Numbered from the stretch's first letter, positions 1 to 7,264 are shown. The stretch is 64,000 nt of DNA from Corynebacterium mucifaciens (GCF_012396315.1 NZ_JAAXPF010000002.1:62001-126000), one strand, 5' to 3'. The notes: a model not told the origin generated them from the sequence alone. Numbers and translations are program-made.

Positions 1-69
1 CAGTACGGGCTGGATCCTGTCTCTGCCGCCGCGCAAGTGCGCGAGTGGGCGCGCAGTTTGGAGGACTAG
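1..69 (+). CDS. dxs: 3' end of probable 1-deoxy-D-xylulose-5-phosphate synthase (partial)
   Basis: Only the last 22 codons of a plus-strand gene are inside the window; frame 1 is open to the TAG at 67-69. The tail contains a YGLD element followed by an amphipathic helix (AAAQVREWARSLED), which resembles the end of DXS proteins. In M. tuberculosis dxs1 lies next to the ribonuclease D gene in the same convergent arrangement, so the identity rests mainly on synteny. Its stop codon overlaps the stop of the convergent rnd gene: both lie within the shared CTAG at 66-69. Confidence 0.5.
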   Translation, partial: QYGLDPVSAAAQVREWARSLED

Positions 70-1271
70 TCCGCCGCGACCCTCTCGGCATGGGCGTCGG
101 CCAGAATCGGCGCGGTGATGTCGACCTGCCACGGGCGCGCACCCGTGGTCCGTAGCGCACCGGCCGCTTGGTGCGTGTCCCACGCCGGGCCGTGCTCGGG
201 TGAATGCCACACCGCCTCGCGCAGGTGCGCCGGGCCGAGCAGGATGTCGGGCTGGATGTCCAGCGCTTCAGCGGTGGCCGCTATCTCCTGCCGGCACGTC
301 TGCAACATGTGCCACGAGTCCGGGTAGTGCCGTTCCCAGCCCGACTTTGACGGAACTGCATCGGTTCGCTGCGCGTGTCGCTGCGGCCACGTGGCGGGGT
401 CGGAGGCAAGTGCCTCGTCCACGACGCTTAGCCAGCGTCGCGAGTCCCGGGGTGAGAACGTAACCCGTCCGGCGGCTTTGGAAAGCTCGTGGGGCGTAGC
501 GGGTCGCGTGCGCGCGATGTCAAGGAGCGCCCGGTTGGACAACAGACGCCCGGGCGACACGTCGCGCGTTTTCCCTAGCTCCTCGCGCGCCTGCCATAGT
601 TTCCGCGCCACCTGCAGGCTGGATTGCTCGCGCAGCGCGGACAGCCCCTTGAGGTCGCGCCACGTTTTCTCCGGCCGGGGCGTCAGCGAGTGGGTTTCAA
701 TGAGATGCCCGAATTCTTGATGGGCCCAGCCCAGTTTGCCTTCAGTGTCGAGAAGCTCGGTGAGCGCCTCGGCTAACTCGTGGAGGTACTCAACATCCAG
801 CGCCGCGTATTCCCGCCAGGGCTCGGGCAGAGGCGTGCGCGACCAATCTTCGTGGCCATGGCCCTTTTCCAGCTCAACGCCCACAAAGCGCTCCACCATG
901 GCGGCGAGGTTTGGCCGGCTGTAGCCTGCGAGGCGGGAGGCGAGCTCCGTGTCGAACAGCACGCCGGGGTGCAAGCCCAACAGGGCGAGACTGCGCAGGT
1001 CCTCACCCGCAGCGTGGATGATCCACTCAGCGTCGTTGAGCACGGGCGCGAATGTTGCCCGCGCAGCCTCGCGGTGTCCCTCGGGGGCGATGAGAAATGT
1101 CCCCGCCCCGCGGCGGCGCACCTGCACTAGAAAGGCGCGTTCGCCGTAGCGGAAGGAAGAGGCTCGTTCGGTATCCACCGCGAACGGGCCGCGGCCGCGC
1201 TCCAGAGCCTCCGCCGCGTGAACAAACGTGTCGGGGGTGTCTACAAGGCGATAGTCAATGCGGCCGCTCAT
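66..1271 (-). CDS. rnd: Ribonuclease D-like 3'-5' exoribonuclease with HRDC domain
   Basis: 401 aa. The N-terminal half is a DEDD-type 3'-5' exonuclease fold: FAVDTE supplies the first acidic pair, HAAGEDLRSL the next Asp, and YAALDVEYL the DEDDy Asp/Tyr motif near residue 160. A helical HRDC nucleic-acid-binding domain follows at about 205-285. Known family members trim tRNA and other stable RNA 3' ends in the cytoplasm. The ATG start at 1271 lies 11 bases after the stop of the DUF3000 gene, so the two are probably co-transcribed, as are their M. tuberculosis counterparts. No truncation is visible. Confidence 0.88.
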   Translation of the reverse strand: MSGRIDYRLVDTPDTFVHAAEALERGRGPFAVDTERASSFRYGERAFLVQVRRRGAGTFLIAPEGHREAARATFAPVLNDAEWIIHAAGEDLRSLALLGLHPGVLFDTELASRLAGYSRPNLAAMVERFVGVELEKGHGHEDWSRTPLPEPWREYAALDVEYLHELAEALTELLDTEGKLGWAHQEFGHLIETHSLTPRPEKTWRDLKGLSALREQSSLQVARKLWQAREELGKTRDVSPGRLLSNRALLDIARTRPATPHELSKAAGRVTFSPRDSRRWLSVVDEALASDPATWPQRHAQRTDAVPSKSGWERHYPDSWHMLQTCRQEIAATAEALDIQPDILLGPAHLREAVWHSPEHGPAWDTHQAAGALRTTGARPWQVDITAPILADAHAERVAAD

Positions 1272-1282
1272 ACCCAGAAAAT

Positions 1283-1921
1283 TTAGCGCGAGCCGAGCTG
1301 CGTCACACCTTCCGGTGGCAGGCCGGCAACGTGGGCGAGTACTTTCGAAAACGCTTCCACGTGGTGCTGCAAATTCGTGCCCTCAGCAGTCCACGACGCG
1401 CGCATCTCCAACTGGTACGCGCGGGGAGGCCCGCCAATCTCGCCGAAACGCACAGACGCAGTGGATGTCACCGTGCCGCCGAGGTTGGTGTGGCTCGCTC
1501 CGGTCTCTACTAGGGATTCGTTGAGCCACTGCCACGCCACGTCCGGAAGCAACGGGTCGGAGGCTACGGCGTCGTCCATGTCGGCCTGAATGTAGGCCAC
1601 CAAACGCATTGAGCCTTCCCACGCCTCTTCGGCGGCGGGGGAGTGCAGGAGAATGAGGCGACCGAAGGCGTCACCCTCCGAATCCACAGGCACATCGTTT
1701 TCGTTAGCGTGTGCCACCTCGAGCCCCACGGCGTGGCTAAACGGTGCGGGGCGCTGGGGCGGGCGGATCGTGCCCAGCGTGATCTCGGGCCGGAGGCGCG
1801 CCGCGTGCATGGATTCAACGGCGGCACTGAATTCGGCCGGCCAAGAATCGTCGCGGGCGTGGTCGTCCCTGTTCTCGCCCGCCCCGTCGGCAGACAATGT
1901 GGAGGTGGAGTCCGAGTTCAT
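1283..1921 (-). CDS. DUF3000-family conserved actinobacterial protein
   Basis: 212 aa from the ATG at 1921. The frame stays open far upstream, but that part is a shadow of hemQ, and the family-like sequence starts with MNSDSTSTLS. The protein is soluble, without signal peptide or membrane segment. A short acidic, Ser/Asp-rich N-terminus is followed by a conserved core (FSAAVESMHAARLRPEITLG, then the Leu/Trp-rich region around VAWQWLNESL). The function of the DUF3000 family is unknown. It sits directly upstream of rnd, as Rv2680 does beside Rv2681, which suggests but does not prove a link with RNA processing. Confidence 0.8.
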   Translation of the reverse strand: MNSDSTSTLSADGAGENRDDHARDDSWPAEFSAAVESMHAARLRPEITLGTIRPPQRPAPFSHAVGLEVAHANENDVPVDSEGDAFGRLILLHSPAAEEAWEGSMRLVAYIQADMDDAVASDPLLPDVAWQWLNESLVETGASHTNLGGTVTSTASVRFGEIGGPPRAYQLEMRASWTAEGTNLQHHVEAFSKVLAHVAGLPPEGVTQLGSR

Positions 1922-1993
1922 CACAGGCTCAAACGTATCCAGCAAGCGGCCACGTTGGGGGAGGCGCGCCGTGGGGGGCGGCCGCCGACGGCG

Positions 1994-1999
1994 TAGAGT
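1994..1999 (+). promoter_or_regulatory. Probable -10 box of hemQ promoter
   Basis: TAGAGT matches the corynebacterial -10 consensus TAnAnT and would start transcription near 2006, giving a leader of about 45 bases before the hemQ ATG at 2051. I see no good -35 element. Confidence 0.45.
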
Positions 2000-2050
2000 G
2001 GAGTACGTCTTTCGTTTGATCTGCCGCATGGCAGGAAAGGGGTATTCACC

Positions 2051-2752
2051 ATGGCCAAGCTCGATTTTGACAAGCTCAACGCCACGCAGCGCTACCTGCA
2101 GTTCGCGGTGTTTCGCGCGGTACCCGGCGCACTCGGCACCGAGCGCGGGCAGCTTATCGACGAAGCTCGCGCCTTCTTCGCCGAGTTGGAACGGGAGGGC
2201 GTTGTGGCTATCCGCGGCATCTACGACAACACCGGTATCCGTGCAGACGCCGACTTCATGATTTGGTGGCACGCTGAGGAGTTTGAACACCTGCAGAAGG
2301 CGCTGGCAGACTTCCGCCGCGAGACCGCGCTCGGCCAAAAAGTGGAGCTGAGCTGGATTGGAAACGGTCTGCACCGCCCGGCGGAGTTCAATAAATCCCA
2401 CCTGCCCAGCTTCATCATGGGCGAGGAACCGGGCGACTGGATTACCGTGTACCCCTTCGTTCGTTCCTATGACTGGTACGTCATGGACCCGCAGGAGCGT
2501 CGCCGCATTCTCGCGGAGCACGGCATGGCCGCGCGCGATTTCGCCGACGTCCGTGCGAACACCGTCGAAGCGTTCACCCTGGGCGACTACGAGTGGATGC
2601 TGGCGTTCGAGGCTCCGACGCTGGAGCGGATTGAATCGCTGATGAAGACGATGCGCTACACCGAGGCCCGTCTCCACGTTCGGGAAGAGATCCCGTTCCA
2701 GACTGGGCGCCGAGTCAGCGACATCGCGGAGATCATCGAGGTCCTGCCGTAG
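2051..2752 (+). CDS. hemQ: Coproheme decarboxylase (HemQ/ChdC)
   Basis: 233 aa, normal length for the chlorite dismutase-like HemQ family. The enzyme oxidatively decarboxylates coproheme III to haem b, the last step of the coproporphyrin-dependent haem pathway of Gram-positive bacteria. The start [20 protein letters not shown], the central [19 protein letters not shown] region and the [12 protein letters not shown] segment (with the Tyr expected near the propionates) are typical. The AGGAAAGG stretch about 10 bases upstream of the ATG serves as ribosome binding site. It is divergent from DUF3000 and convergent with msrB. Other haem genes are not nearby. Confidence 0.93.
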   Translation: MAKLDFDKLNATQRYLQFAVFRAVPGALGTERGQLIDEARAFFAELEREGVVAIRGIYDNTGIRADADFMIWWHAEEFEHLQKALADFRRETALGQKVELSWIGNGLHRPAEFNKSHLPSFIMGEEPGDWITVYPFVRSYDWYVMDPQERRRILAEHGMAARDFADVRANTVEAFTLGDYEWMLAFEAPTLERIESLMKTMRYTEARLHVREEIPFQTGRRVSDIAEIIEVLP

Positions 2753-2773
2753 GTAACGTCGTCAAGGGGCTGC

Positions 2774-3187
2774 TTACGCCTCGTCGAGGGTGAGCGAGAT
2801 GGAGTTAATGCAGTACCGCAGGTCGGTGGGGGTGTCGAAGCCCTCGCCGGCGAAGACGTGACCGAGGTGGGAACCGCAGTTGGCACAGAGCACCTCGGTG
2901 CGGATCATGCCCAGTGAGGTGTCCTCGCGCTCTATGATCGCGTCACCTGCGAGCGGCGAGAAGAAGGAGGGCCAGCCGCAGTGCGCGTCGAACTTTTCCG
3001 TGGAGCGGAACAGCTCGGCTCCGCAGGCGCGGCAGCGGTAGACACCCTCGGTTGTGGTGTCGGTGTATTCGCCGATTCCGGGAGCCTCAGTGCCTGCTTC
3101 GCGCAGCACGCGGAACTCCTCCGGCGAGAGCTTTTCGCGCCACTGTGCCTCGGTGAAATCCTTGTAGTTCGGGGTCTGCTCGGTCAT
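2774..3187 (-). CDS. msrB: Peptide-methionine (R)-S-oxide reductase MsrB
   Basis: 137 aa, the usual length of a free-standing MsrB. It repairs the R epimer of methionine sulfoxide in proteins. Visible are two zinc-binding CxxC pairs (CRAC near residue 52, CANC near 101), the HCGWPSF substrate-pocket motif, and the catalytic Cys in RYCINSISL. The ATG at 3187 overlaps the stop of the upstream aftC gene (ATGA), so it is translationally coupled as the last gene of the ribD-like/aftC/msrB operon. The same order occurs around Rv2674. Confidence 0.95.
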   Translation of the reverse strand: MTEQTPNYKDFTEAQWREKLSPEEFRVLREAGTEAPGIGEYTDTTTEGVYRCRACGAELFRSTEKFDAHCGWPSFFSPLAGDAIIEREDTSLGMIRTEVLCANCGSHLGHVFAGEGFDTPTDLRYCINSISLTLDEA

Positions 3188-4461
3188 CGCACAGTCCTTT
3201 CCGTCCTGGTCGTTGAGGTATCACTCTTGTGTGTTCTCGACAATACCCACGCCGCGCAGGAAACGATGAAAACGGCCCATCCGAGGGTAGGCAGAAACGT
3301 GTTGAGCCAGCCTCCGAAGAGCGGGTGTTCGTCGCTGACCCAATCCAGCGGGGACAAGCACAGTGTGGCTCCAAGCCACGCAATCCACGACCGCATCGGA
3401 CTGTCTTGGCGGAAGCCGGTAAATAACGCCGGAAATAGCATCATCGAGTAGTACGCCTGTCCGAGCGATGACAGGAGGCACACGCCGGCGAGCAGCACAC
3501 CCGAACCGGCCGCTAAGTAGAGCAGCTCGTCCGTTTGGCGCCAGCGGGCGAGACCGAGAACCGCCCCGGCGACGGCAGCAGCCAGAAGCGACCACAAGAC
3601 GGCCTGCGACCACGGTGGCATGCCGAAGTAGACGGCGAAGCCCGGCAGGGACGAATTGGCGTAGTCGCGCGTGATGCGGAGATACGGCACGACGACGTCG
3701 AGGTAATCGCGGGCGCCGGGAGTCAGCGGCCACGCAACAAGGTTCATCGCTACCGGGACACCGAGAGCACCGAGCGCGGGGCGCCAGCGCAGCTGTAGGA
3801 GCGGCAACACCAGCAGCGGCGCGAACATCGGCTTGACCAAGATGGCCAAACCCAGCACCACACCCGCGGCTATGTCGCGGCGGGCAAGTAGTAAGGCGAT
3901 GAACGCTACCAGCGCAAGCAGGAGGACGCCGTTGATGTTGGAAAACACCAGTGTGTTTGTCACGGCTTCTGTGCAAAACGCCAGCGCGATAGCGACGGGA
4001 AATATAGGGCCGGACAGCGGGCGGCCTGTGATTTTGGTCAGCCAGGCCAGAGCGGCGATGATGCACGCCGCGTTCACCGCGATGAACAGCGGGCGCGCCA
4101 GGTTGATGTCCGAGATTAACCCCAAAGGCGACAGCAGCAGTGTCGCACCCGGGTTATACAAGTAGTGCGGATTGACGTGGCTGTAGACCTCGTCGTACAC
4201 CGGCACCCGGTCGATGAAGCGGCGGGTGGCGGACCACACCGTGGTGAAATCGTCCGTCACCGATCCCGCGCGCGCGAGAATGAATAGCCGGTGTAGGACC
4301 AGAAGCACCGCGACAGGCCATGCGGCAGCCGCAATCGCCGGTGCGAGGCGTGTGCGCTCATCGGCCGACTGGGCCTGCTCAGCGGTTGACTCGGTCTCGG
4401 GTACTTCACGGACACTTCGTGGCGGCGGGGTAGCAATCACGCGCCTAACCGTACCGCCCAC
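3184..4461 (-). CDS. aftC: Polyprenyl-phosphate arabinofuranosyltransferase, AftC type (GT87, DUF2029)
   Basis: 425 aa polytopic membrane protein with an N-terminal cytoplasmic stretch of about 45 residues, then roughly ten hydrophobic segments. After the first segment comes SVTDDFTTVW, the extracytoplasmic Asp-containing loop expected in GT-C enzymes of the GT87 family. AftC adds alpha-1,3-branching arabinofuranose to cell-wall arabinan from decaprenyl-phospho-arabinose. Specific assignment rests on the position between ribD-like and msrB, identical to Rv2673; alpha-mannosyltransferases of the same family are the alternative. A GTG start at 4461 lies 7 bases after the preceding stop. Confidence 0.75.
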   Translation of the reverse strand: MGGTVRRVIATPPPRSVREVPETESTAEQAQSADERTRLAPAIAAAAWPVAVLLVLHRLFILARAGSVTDDFTTVWSATRRFIDRVPVYDEVYSHVNPHYLYNPGATLLLSPLGLISDINLARPLFIAVNAACIIAALAWLTKITGRPLSGPIFPVAIALAFCTEAVTNTLVFSNINGVLLLALVAFIALLLARRDIAAGVVLGLAILVKPMFAPLLVLPLLQLRWRPALGALGVPVAMNLVAWPLTPGARDYLDVVVPYLRITRDYANSSLPGFAVYFGMPPWSQAVLWSLLAAAVAGAVLGLARWRQTDELLYLAAGSGVLLAGVCLLSSLGQAYYSMMLFPALFTGFRQDSPMRSWIAWLGATLCLSPLDWVSDEHPLFGGWLNTFLPTLGWAVFIVSCAAWVLSRTHKSDTSTTRTERTVR

Positions 4462-4468
4462 GATGTCG

Positions 4469-5158
4469 TTAGCTTTCTCGCACGCTCCGGTAGCGGAGGA
4501 AGAGCATCGAGTCGTTGTCGTCCTCAGTTGAGAGCGCAGCCTCCAGAAAGTAGCGCTGGTAGAAGGAGGGCTGACGATCGACCTGCGCGAGACCCCAAGG
4601 GCCGTCGTCGGCGCTTACGGACGGATCAAGAGTGACATGGCAAACGTCGAGTAGATCGTGACTGATGAGATCCGCGTACACACTCGGCCCGCCCTCGCAA
4701 GCTATACGGTGAAAACCCTCCCGGTGAAGAGCTTCAATTACTTCTGGGGCGGAGCCGGCCCCAGTGGAAACAAATTTTGCACCGGCGGCTTGGAGGGTAG
4801 CGCGCTTGGGCGCGAGATCGACGTCGTCAAGCGACTGCTGTGGGCAGGCGATGATCGCGTCGCGGCCTGAGAACACTCCGAGTGAAGGGTCGATGTTGAG
4901 TGAGCGGGTGAGCAAAGCGATGGGCGTCTCGGCGGGGCCGTAACCTTCGGCGGCGGCGGTAGAAGCGGAGACCAGTACGACGTCCGCCCAAGCTCGCAGC
5001 TTTTGAAGAAACGAGGAATCAAGGTCGTTGCCGAGGGCACTGGAGGTGCCGTGCCGGCCGAATGCGCCGAATAGCGTCATTACCATTGCCGCGCGGGTTT
5101 CTTGCTGATCGGGCGCCCGCACGGGGCCGAGAATGTCCTTTGCGTTTATCATGTGCAA
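4469..5158 (-). CDS. RibD C-terminal-domain reductase (Rv2671-like; riboflavin or DHFR-type reductase)
   Basis: 229 aa containing only the reductase half of RibD; the cytidine-deaminase-like half is absent. Visible are a nucleotide-binding start (AAMVMTLFGAF), SASTAAAEGYG matching the family's VGxxTxxxEGY element, and the ACEGGPSVYADL motif near residue 165 that binds NADPH. The family reduces ribosylaminopyrimidines in riboflavin synthesis; the M. tuberculosis syntenic protein Rv2671 is known to substitute for dihydrofolate reductase. It is the first gene of the aftC/msrB operon. No strong SD precedes the ATG; TAACCT lies 7 bases upstream of it, so a leaderless start is possible. Confidence 0.75.
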   Translation of the reverse strand: MHMINAKDILGPVRAPDQQETRAAMVMTLFGAFGRHGTSSALGNDLDSSFLQKLRAWADVVLVSASTAAAEGYGPAETPIALLTRSLNIDPSLGVFSGRDAIIACPQQSLDDVDLAPKRATLQAAGAKFVSTGAGSAPEVIEALHREGFHRIACEGGPSVYADLISHDLLDVCHVTLDPSVSADDGPWGLAQVDRQPSFYQRYFLEAALSTEDDNDSMLFLRYRSVRES

Positions 5159-5164
5159 AAGGTT

Positions 5165-5185
5165 AACCCCGCACTGGCCGGGGTT
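5165..5185 (-). terminator. Probable terminator of the tRNA operon
   Basis: Perfect 7-bp inverted repeat (AACCCCG/CGGGGTT, 5165-5171 with 5179-5185) and a 7-base loop, placed just after the last tRNA-Gly. On the minus strand it is followed by a weak T-containing run (AACCTTTT). Read-through into the ribD-like gene, which starts at 5158, is possible. Confidence 0.55.
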
Positions 5186-5189
5186 TTAA

Positions 5190-5265
5190 TGGAGCGGATG
5201 ACGAGACTCGAACTCGCGACCCTCACCTTGGCAAGGTGATGCGCTACCAACTGCGCTACATCCGC
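5190..5265 (-). tRNA. tRNA-Gly(GCC), copy 1, CCA encoded
   Basis: Complete cloverleaf: acceptor GCGGATG/CATCCGC, D-arm, anticodon loop TTGCCAA giving GCC, and a normal T-arm. Discriminator T at 5193 with CCA encoded at 5190-5192. It is identical in sequence to the other two glycine tRNAs of this cluster. Confidence 0.97.
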
Positions 5266-5308
5266 AGTGCAAACGTTCGTTTGCATAGGAATCCAGCAAG
5301 GATTCCGG

Positions 5309-5380
5309 TGCGCGATACTGGGATCGAACCAGTGACCCCTACCGTGTCGAGGTAGTGCTCTACCGCTGAGCTAATCGCGC
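5309..5380 (-). tRNA. tRNA-Val(GAC), variant with C33
   Basis: 72 nt, fully paired acceptor stem (GCGCGAT/ATCGCGC), normal D- and T-arms, discriminator A, CCA not encoded. The anticodon stem is CTACC/GGTAG with the seven-base loop TCGACAC, so positions 34-36 read GAC but position 33 is C, not the almost universal U. The neighbouring copy at 5622-5693 has the normal loop CTGACAC. Otherwise the fold is sound, so I call it a tRNA gene and flag the loop. Confidence 0.88.
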
Positions 5381-5396
5381 AAGGCTAGTGACAGCT

Positions 5397-5470
5397 TGGA
5401 GGTGGATACGGGAATCGAACCCGTGTACACGGTTTTGCAGACCGTTGCCTAACCACTCGACCAATCCACC
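5397..5470 (-). tRNA. tRNA-Cys(GCA), CCA encoded
   Basis: 71-nt body (5400-5470) with acceptor GGTGGAT/ATCCACC, anticodon loop CTGCAAA giving GCA, and discriminator T as expected for cysteine. The three bases after it read CCA. It is the only cysteine tRNA in the window. Confidence 0.96.
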
Positions 5471-5511
5471 GTGGAGTTACCTCCTAAGTATCCGGTGTGC
5501 CCCGAAGTACT

Positions 5512-5587
5512 TGGAGCGGATGACGAGACTCGAACTCGCGACCCTCACCTTGGCAAGGTGATGCGCTACCAACTGCGCTACATCCGC
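5512..5587 (-). tRNA. tRNA-Gly(GCC), copy 2, CCA encoded
   Basis: Same 73-nt body (5515-5587) as copies 1 and 3, with anticodon GCC and encoded CCA (5512-5514). It lies between tRNA-Val copy 2 and tRNA-Cys in transcription order. Confidence 0.97.
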
Positions 5588-5621
5588 ATTGCTATTCAGT
5601 TTGCGAGGGGCATACCCTCTG

Positions 5622-5693
5622 TGCGCGATACTGGGATTGAACCAGTGACCTCTTCCGTGTCAGGGAAGCGCTCTCCCGCTGAGCTAAACGCGC
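5622..5693 (-). tRNA. tRNA-Val(GAC), copy 2
   Basis: 72 nt with anticodon stem CTTCC/GGAAG and loop CTGACAC giving GAC with the normal T33. The acceptor stem GCGCGTT/ATCGCGC has one T:T mismatch at the 6:67 pair. It differs from copy 1 at several positions, mainly in the anticodon arm, so the two are diverged paralogues. CCA is not encoded. Confidence 0.93.
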
Positions 5694-5712
5694 CCACGTT
5701 CCTGGATGGAAC

Positions 5713-5788
5713 TGGAGCGGATGACGAGACTCGAACTCGCGACCCTCACCTTGGCAAGGTGATGCGCTACCAACTGCGCTACATCCGC
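5713..5788 (-). tRNA. tRNA-Gly(GCC), copy 3, CCA encoded
   Basis: Identical body (5716-5788) to the other two glycine tRNAs, anticodon GCC, CCA at 5713-5715. It is the first tRNA after the candidate promoter at 5826-5854. Confidence 0.97.
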
Positions 5789-5825
5789 AAGCTTTCCACG
5801 CTGTCCGCGTTGAATGCGAGAACAA

Positions 5826-5854
5826 ACTTTATCCGCACCACGCCCTCCTTACAA
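5826..5854 (-). promoter_or_regulatory. Promoter of the six-tRNA operon
   Basis: On the minus strand, TTGTAA (5849-5854) and TAAAGT (5826-5831) are separated by 17 bases, a good sigma-A-type spacing. Transcription would begin near 5819, about 31 bases before the first tRNA. Confidence 0.6.
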
Positions 5855-6032
5855 ATCGCCACGTCACCACCACTTTCCTCCTACTATTTAAGAATTGCAT
5901 CCTTGTGATTCCCGGGGAGGGTGGGGGGCTCTTGTCATGCGGTTGCCGCGGCTTACTTATCGCGGCTCAATTGGTGTAATGGCCAGCGGATTCGGTTCTT
6001 TCGGGTGCGGCGTGTAGTGTTTCACCTCGTTC

Positions 6033-6104
6033 GGTCCTATGGCTCAGTGGAAGAGCGTTCCGTTCACACCGGAAAGGTCGCTGGTTCGATCCCAGCTAGG
6101 ACCA
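6033..6104 (+). tRNA. tRNA-Val(CAC)
   Basis: 72 nt on the plus strand: acceptor GGTCCTA/TAGGACC, D-arm, anticodon stem TTCCG/CGGAA with loop TTCACAC giving CAC, and T-loop TTCGATC. Discriminator A, CCA not encoded. It stands alone and is followed by a terminator at 6115. Confidence 0.96.
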
Positions 6105-6114
6105 CAAGATCGAG

Positions 6115-6150
6115 GAAACCCCAGGCTGCACTTGAACTGGGGTTTCTTCT
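6115..6150 (+). terminator. Rho-independent terminator of tRNA-Val(CAC)
   Basis: Perfect 9-bp inverted repeat GAAACCCCA/TGGGGTTTC (6115-6123 and 6138-6146) with a 14-base loop, followed by a T-rich stretch TTCTTGTTTC. Confidence 0.8.
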
Positions 6151-6492
6151 TGTTTCCATCGGTCGTGATCAATGCGGCGAGAGCCGGCCAGTCAAGGCCG
6201 ACGTAGCTCGCCGGCGTCAGGGAATGGTCAAGTGGCAGCCGCTGGCCAAACTGCCGGGTTTGACCGATCAAAAGTGGGTTTTCCCTGCGTGTGGCCGCAT
6301 TGCCATGTTTAGCGGGGTGTCAGTACGTGTCCAATCAAAACGGGAGTGCGCGCTTCCACGCCGGTTCTGGGCGTGGATAAACGTGGCCCTGATAACAATG
6401 TTGGGGCGGGCCCGGTGGGAACTAGCGTGGCTGGAGAAACGACTACTGCATCTAGCGCCAGCCGGCGTGGATGTTTTACCTAAGGAGGCTTC
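6151..6492 (+). other. Intergenic region before the CopC-like gene; no gene recognised
   Basis: About 340 bases with no convincing gene. An open frame crosses it, but its translation matches no family I recognise and continues out of frame into the CopC-like gene. The 3' end carries the strong ribosome binding site AAGGAGG (6482-6488) for the gene at 6493. I could not place a convincing promoter. Confidence 0.5.
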
Positions 6493-7080
6493 ATGCTCAT
6501 TCCGACAGCAATGCGACGGGGGGCGGTAGTAGCAGCGGCTGCAGCAGGCTCGCTCGTGGCAGCAGCTCCAGCTCTTGCACATGACTCGGTCGTCGGTGCG
6601 GTTCCCGAAGACAGCAGTGTTGTGCACGAGTTCCCGGACGAGGTCACCCTGGAATTCTCCGGGGAGGTGCAGGAGGGCTTCAACACCGTGGCAATCTCAC
6701 GCGAGGTCGATGGCCAGTCCGAGGTGGTTTATACGGGTGAGCCGGCAGTGGAGGGGCGCTTGGTCACACTGGACGTGCCTAACGATGTGGACGCTCAGCC
6801 GGGTGAGTACACGGTCGGCTACCAGATCGTGTCGTCGGATGGTCACGCGACGAAAGGCGTAACTTCTTTCACGTTCGCACCGGATGAAGCGCCAGCCGAA
6901 GAGAACCAGGCTGCTGCGGACACCACCGACGAGCCGGCATCCGACGACGCCGAGGGGATGGGGACGCCTGCGAAAGTCCTACTGGCATTGCTGGGTGTCC
7001 TGGTTATTGGGGGTGCGGCAGCGGCTGCGTTGGCTAGGGGCCGCCGGAACCCGGCCACTGCTCAGGACGAGGCCGAGTAG
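6493..7080 (+). CDS. Exported CopC-domain copper-binding-like protein with C-terminal anchor
   Basis: 195 aa. A signal peptide (MLIPTAMRRG then an Ala-rich core ending APALA) is followed directly by a His, the expected N-terminal copper ligand of mature CopC. The beta-sandwich domain runs to about residue 135 and ends in SSDGHATKGVTSFTF, which supplies the second conserved His. An acidic linker leads to one membrane segment (about 160-182) and a basic tail, so the domain is displayed outside the cell. CopC proteins bind copper in the envelope. No copD-like partner lies beside it. The SD AAGGAGG sits 4 bases before the ATG. Confidence 0.85.
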   Translation: MLIPTAMRRGAVVAAAAAGSLVAAAPALAHDSVVGAVPEDSSVVHEFPDEVTLEFSGEVQEGFNTVAISREVDGQSEVVYTGEPAVEGRLVTLDVPNDVDAQPGEYTVGYQIVSSDGHATKGVTSFTFAPDEAPAEENQAAADTTDEPASDDAEGMGTPAKVLLALLGVLVIGGAAAAALARGRRNPATAQDEAE

Positions 7081-7168
7081 GAAGACAAGCATAGTCGCAG
7101 CCCCTTTGCGCCTAGATGCCGGGTAGCGGCGGGCGGCTCCCCGCTCGTGGGGCGAGACTGTGATGCTG

Positions 7169-7264
7169 GGCCAGCACAGGTAGGATCCCTATGGCCCGGC
7201 GAGCTACCTGAGCCGTCGGGAGAGAACATAGATGATGGGCTGCGTCCAGGTATGCCGCAGCCCA
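7169..7264 (+). promoter_or_regulatory. Structured leader upstream of thrS
   Basis: Three inverted repeats lie before the thrS ribosome binding site: TGCTG/CAGCA around 7164-7176, CAGGTAG/CTACCTG (7177-7183 with 7204-7210), and a 9-bp hairpin TGGGCTGCG/CGCAGCCCA (7236-7244 with 7256-7264). The loop of the last one contains GGT, one of the threonine anticodons. No T-box sequence is visible. Regulation of thrS by this leader is an inference. Confidence 0.35.

Noticed and set aside
1922..2677. Upstream extension of the DUF3000 frame across hemQ
   Set aside because: The extra residues are antisense to hemQ and unlike the family; the ATG at 1921 gives the normal length.
5471..5908. Open frame with repeated GADDETRTRDPHLGKVMRY-like segments
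   Set aside because: It is translated through the tRNA genes; the repeats are the identical glycine tRNAs, a known source of false proteins.
5921..6529. A 202-codon plus-strand frame through tRNA-Val(CAC)
   Set aside because: It reads through a tRNA and a terminator and matches no family.
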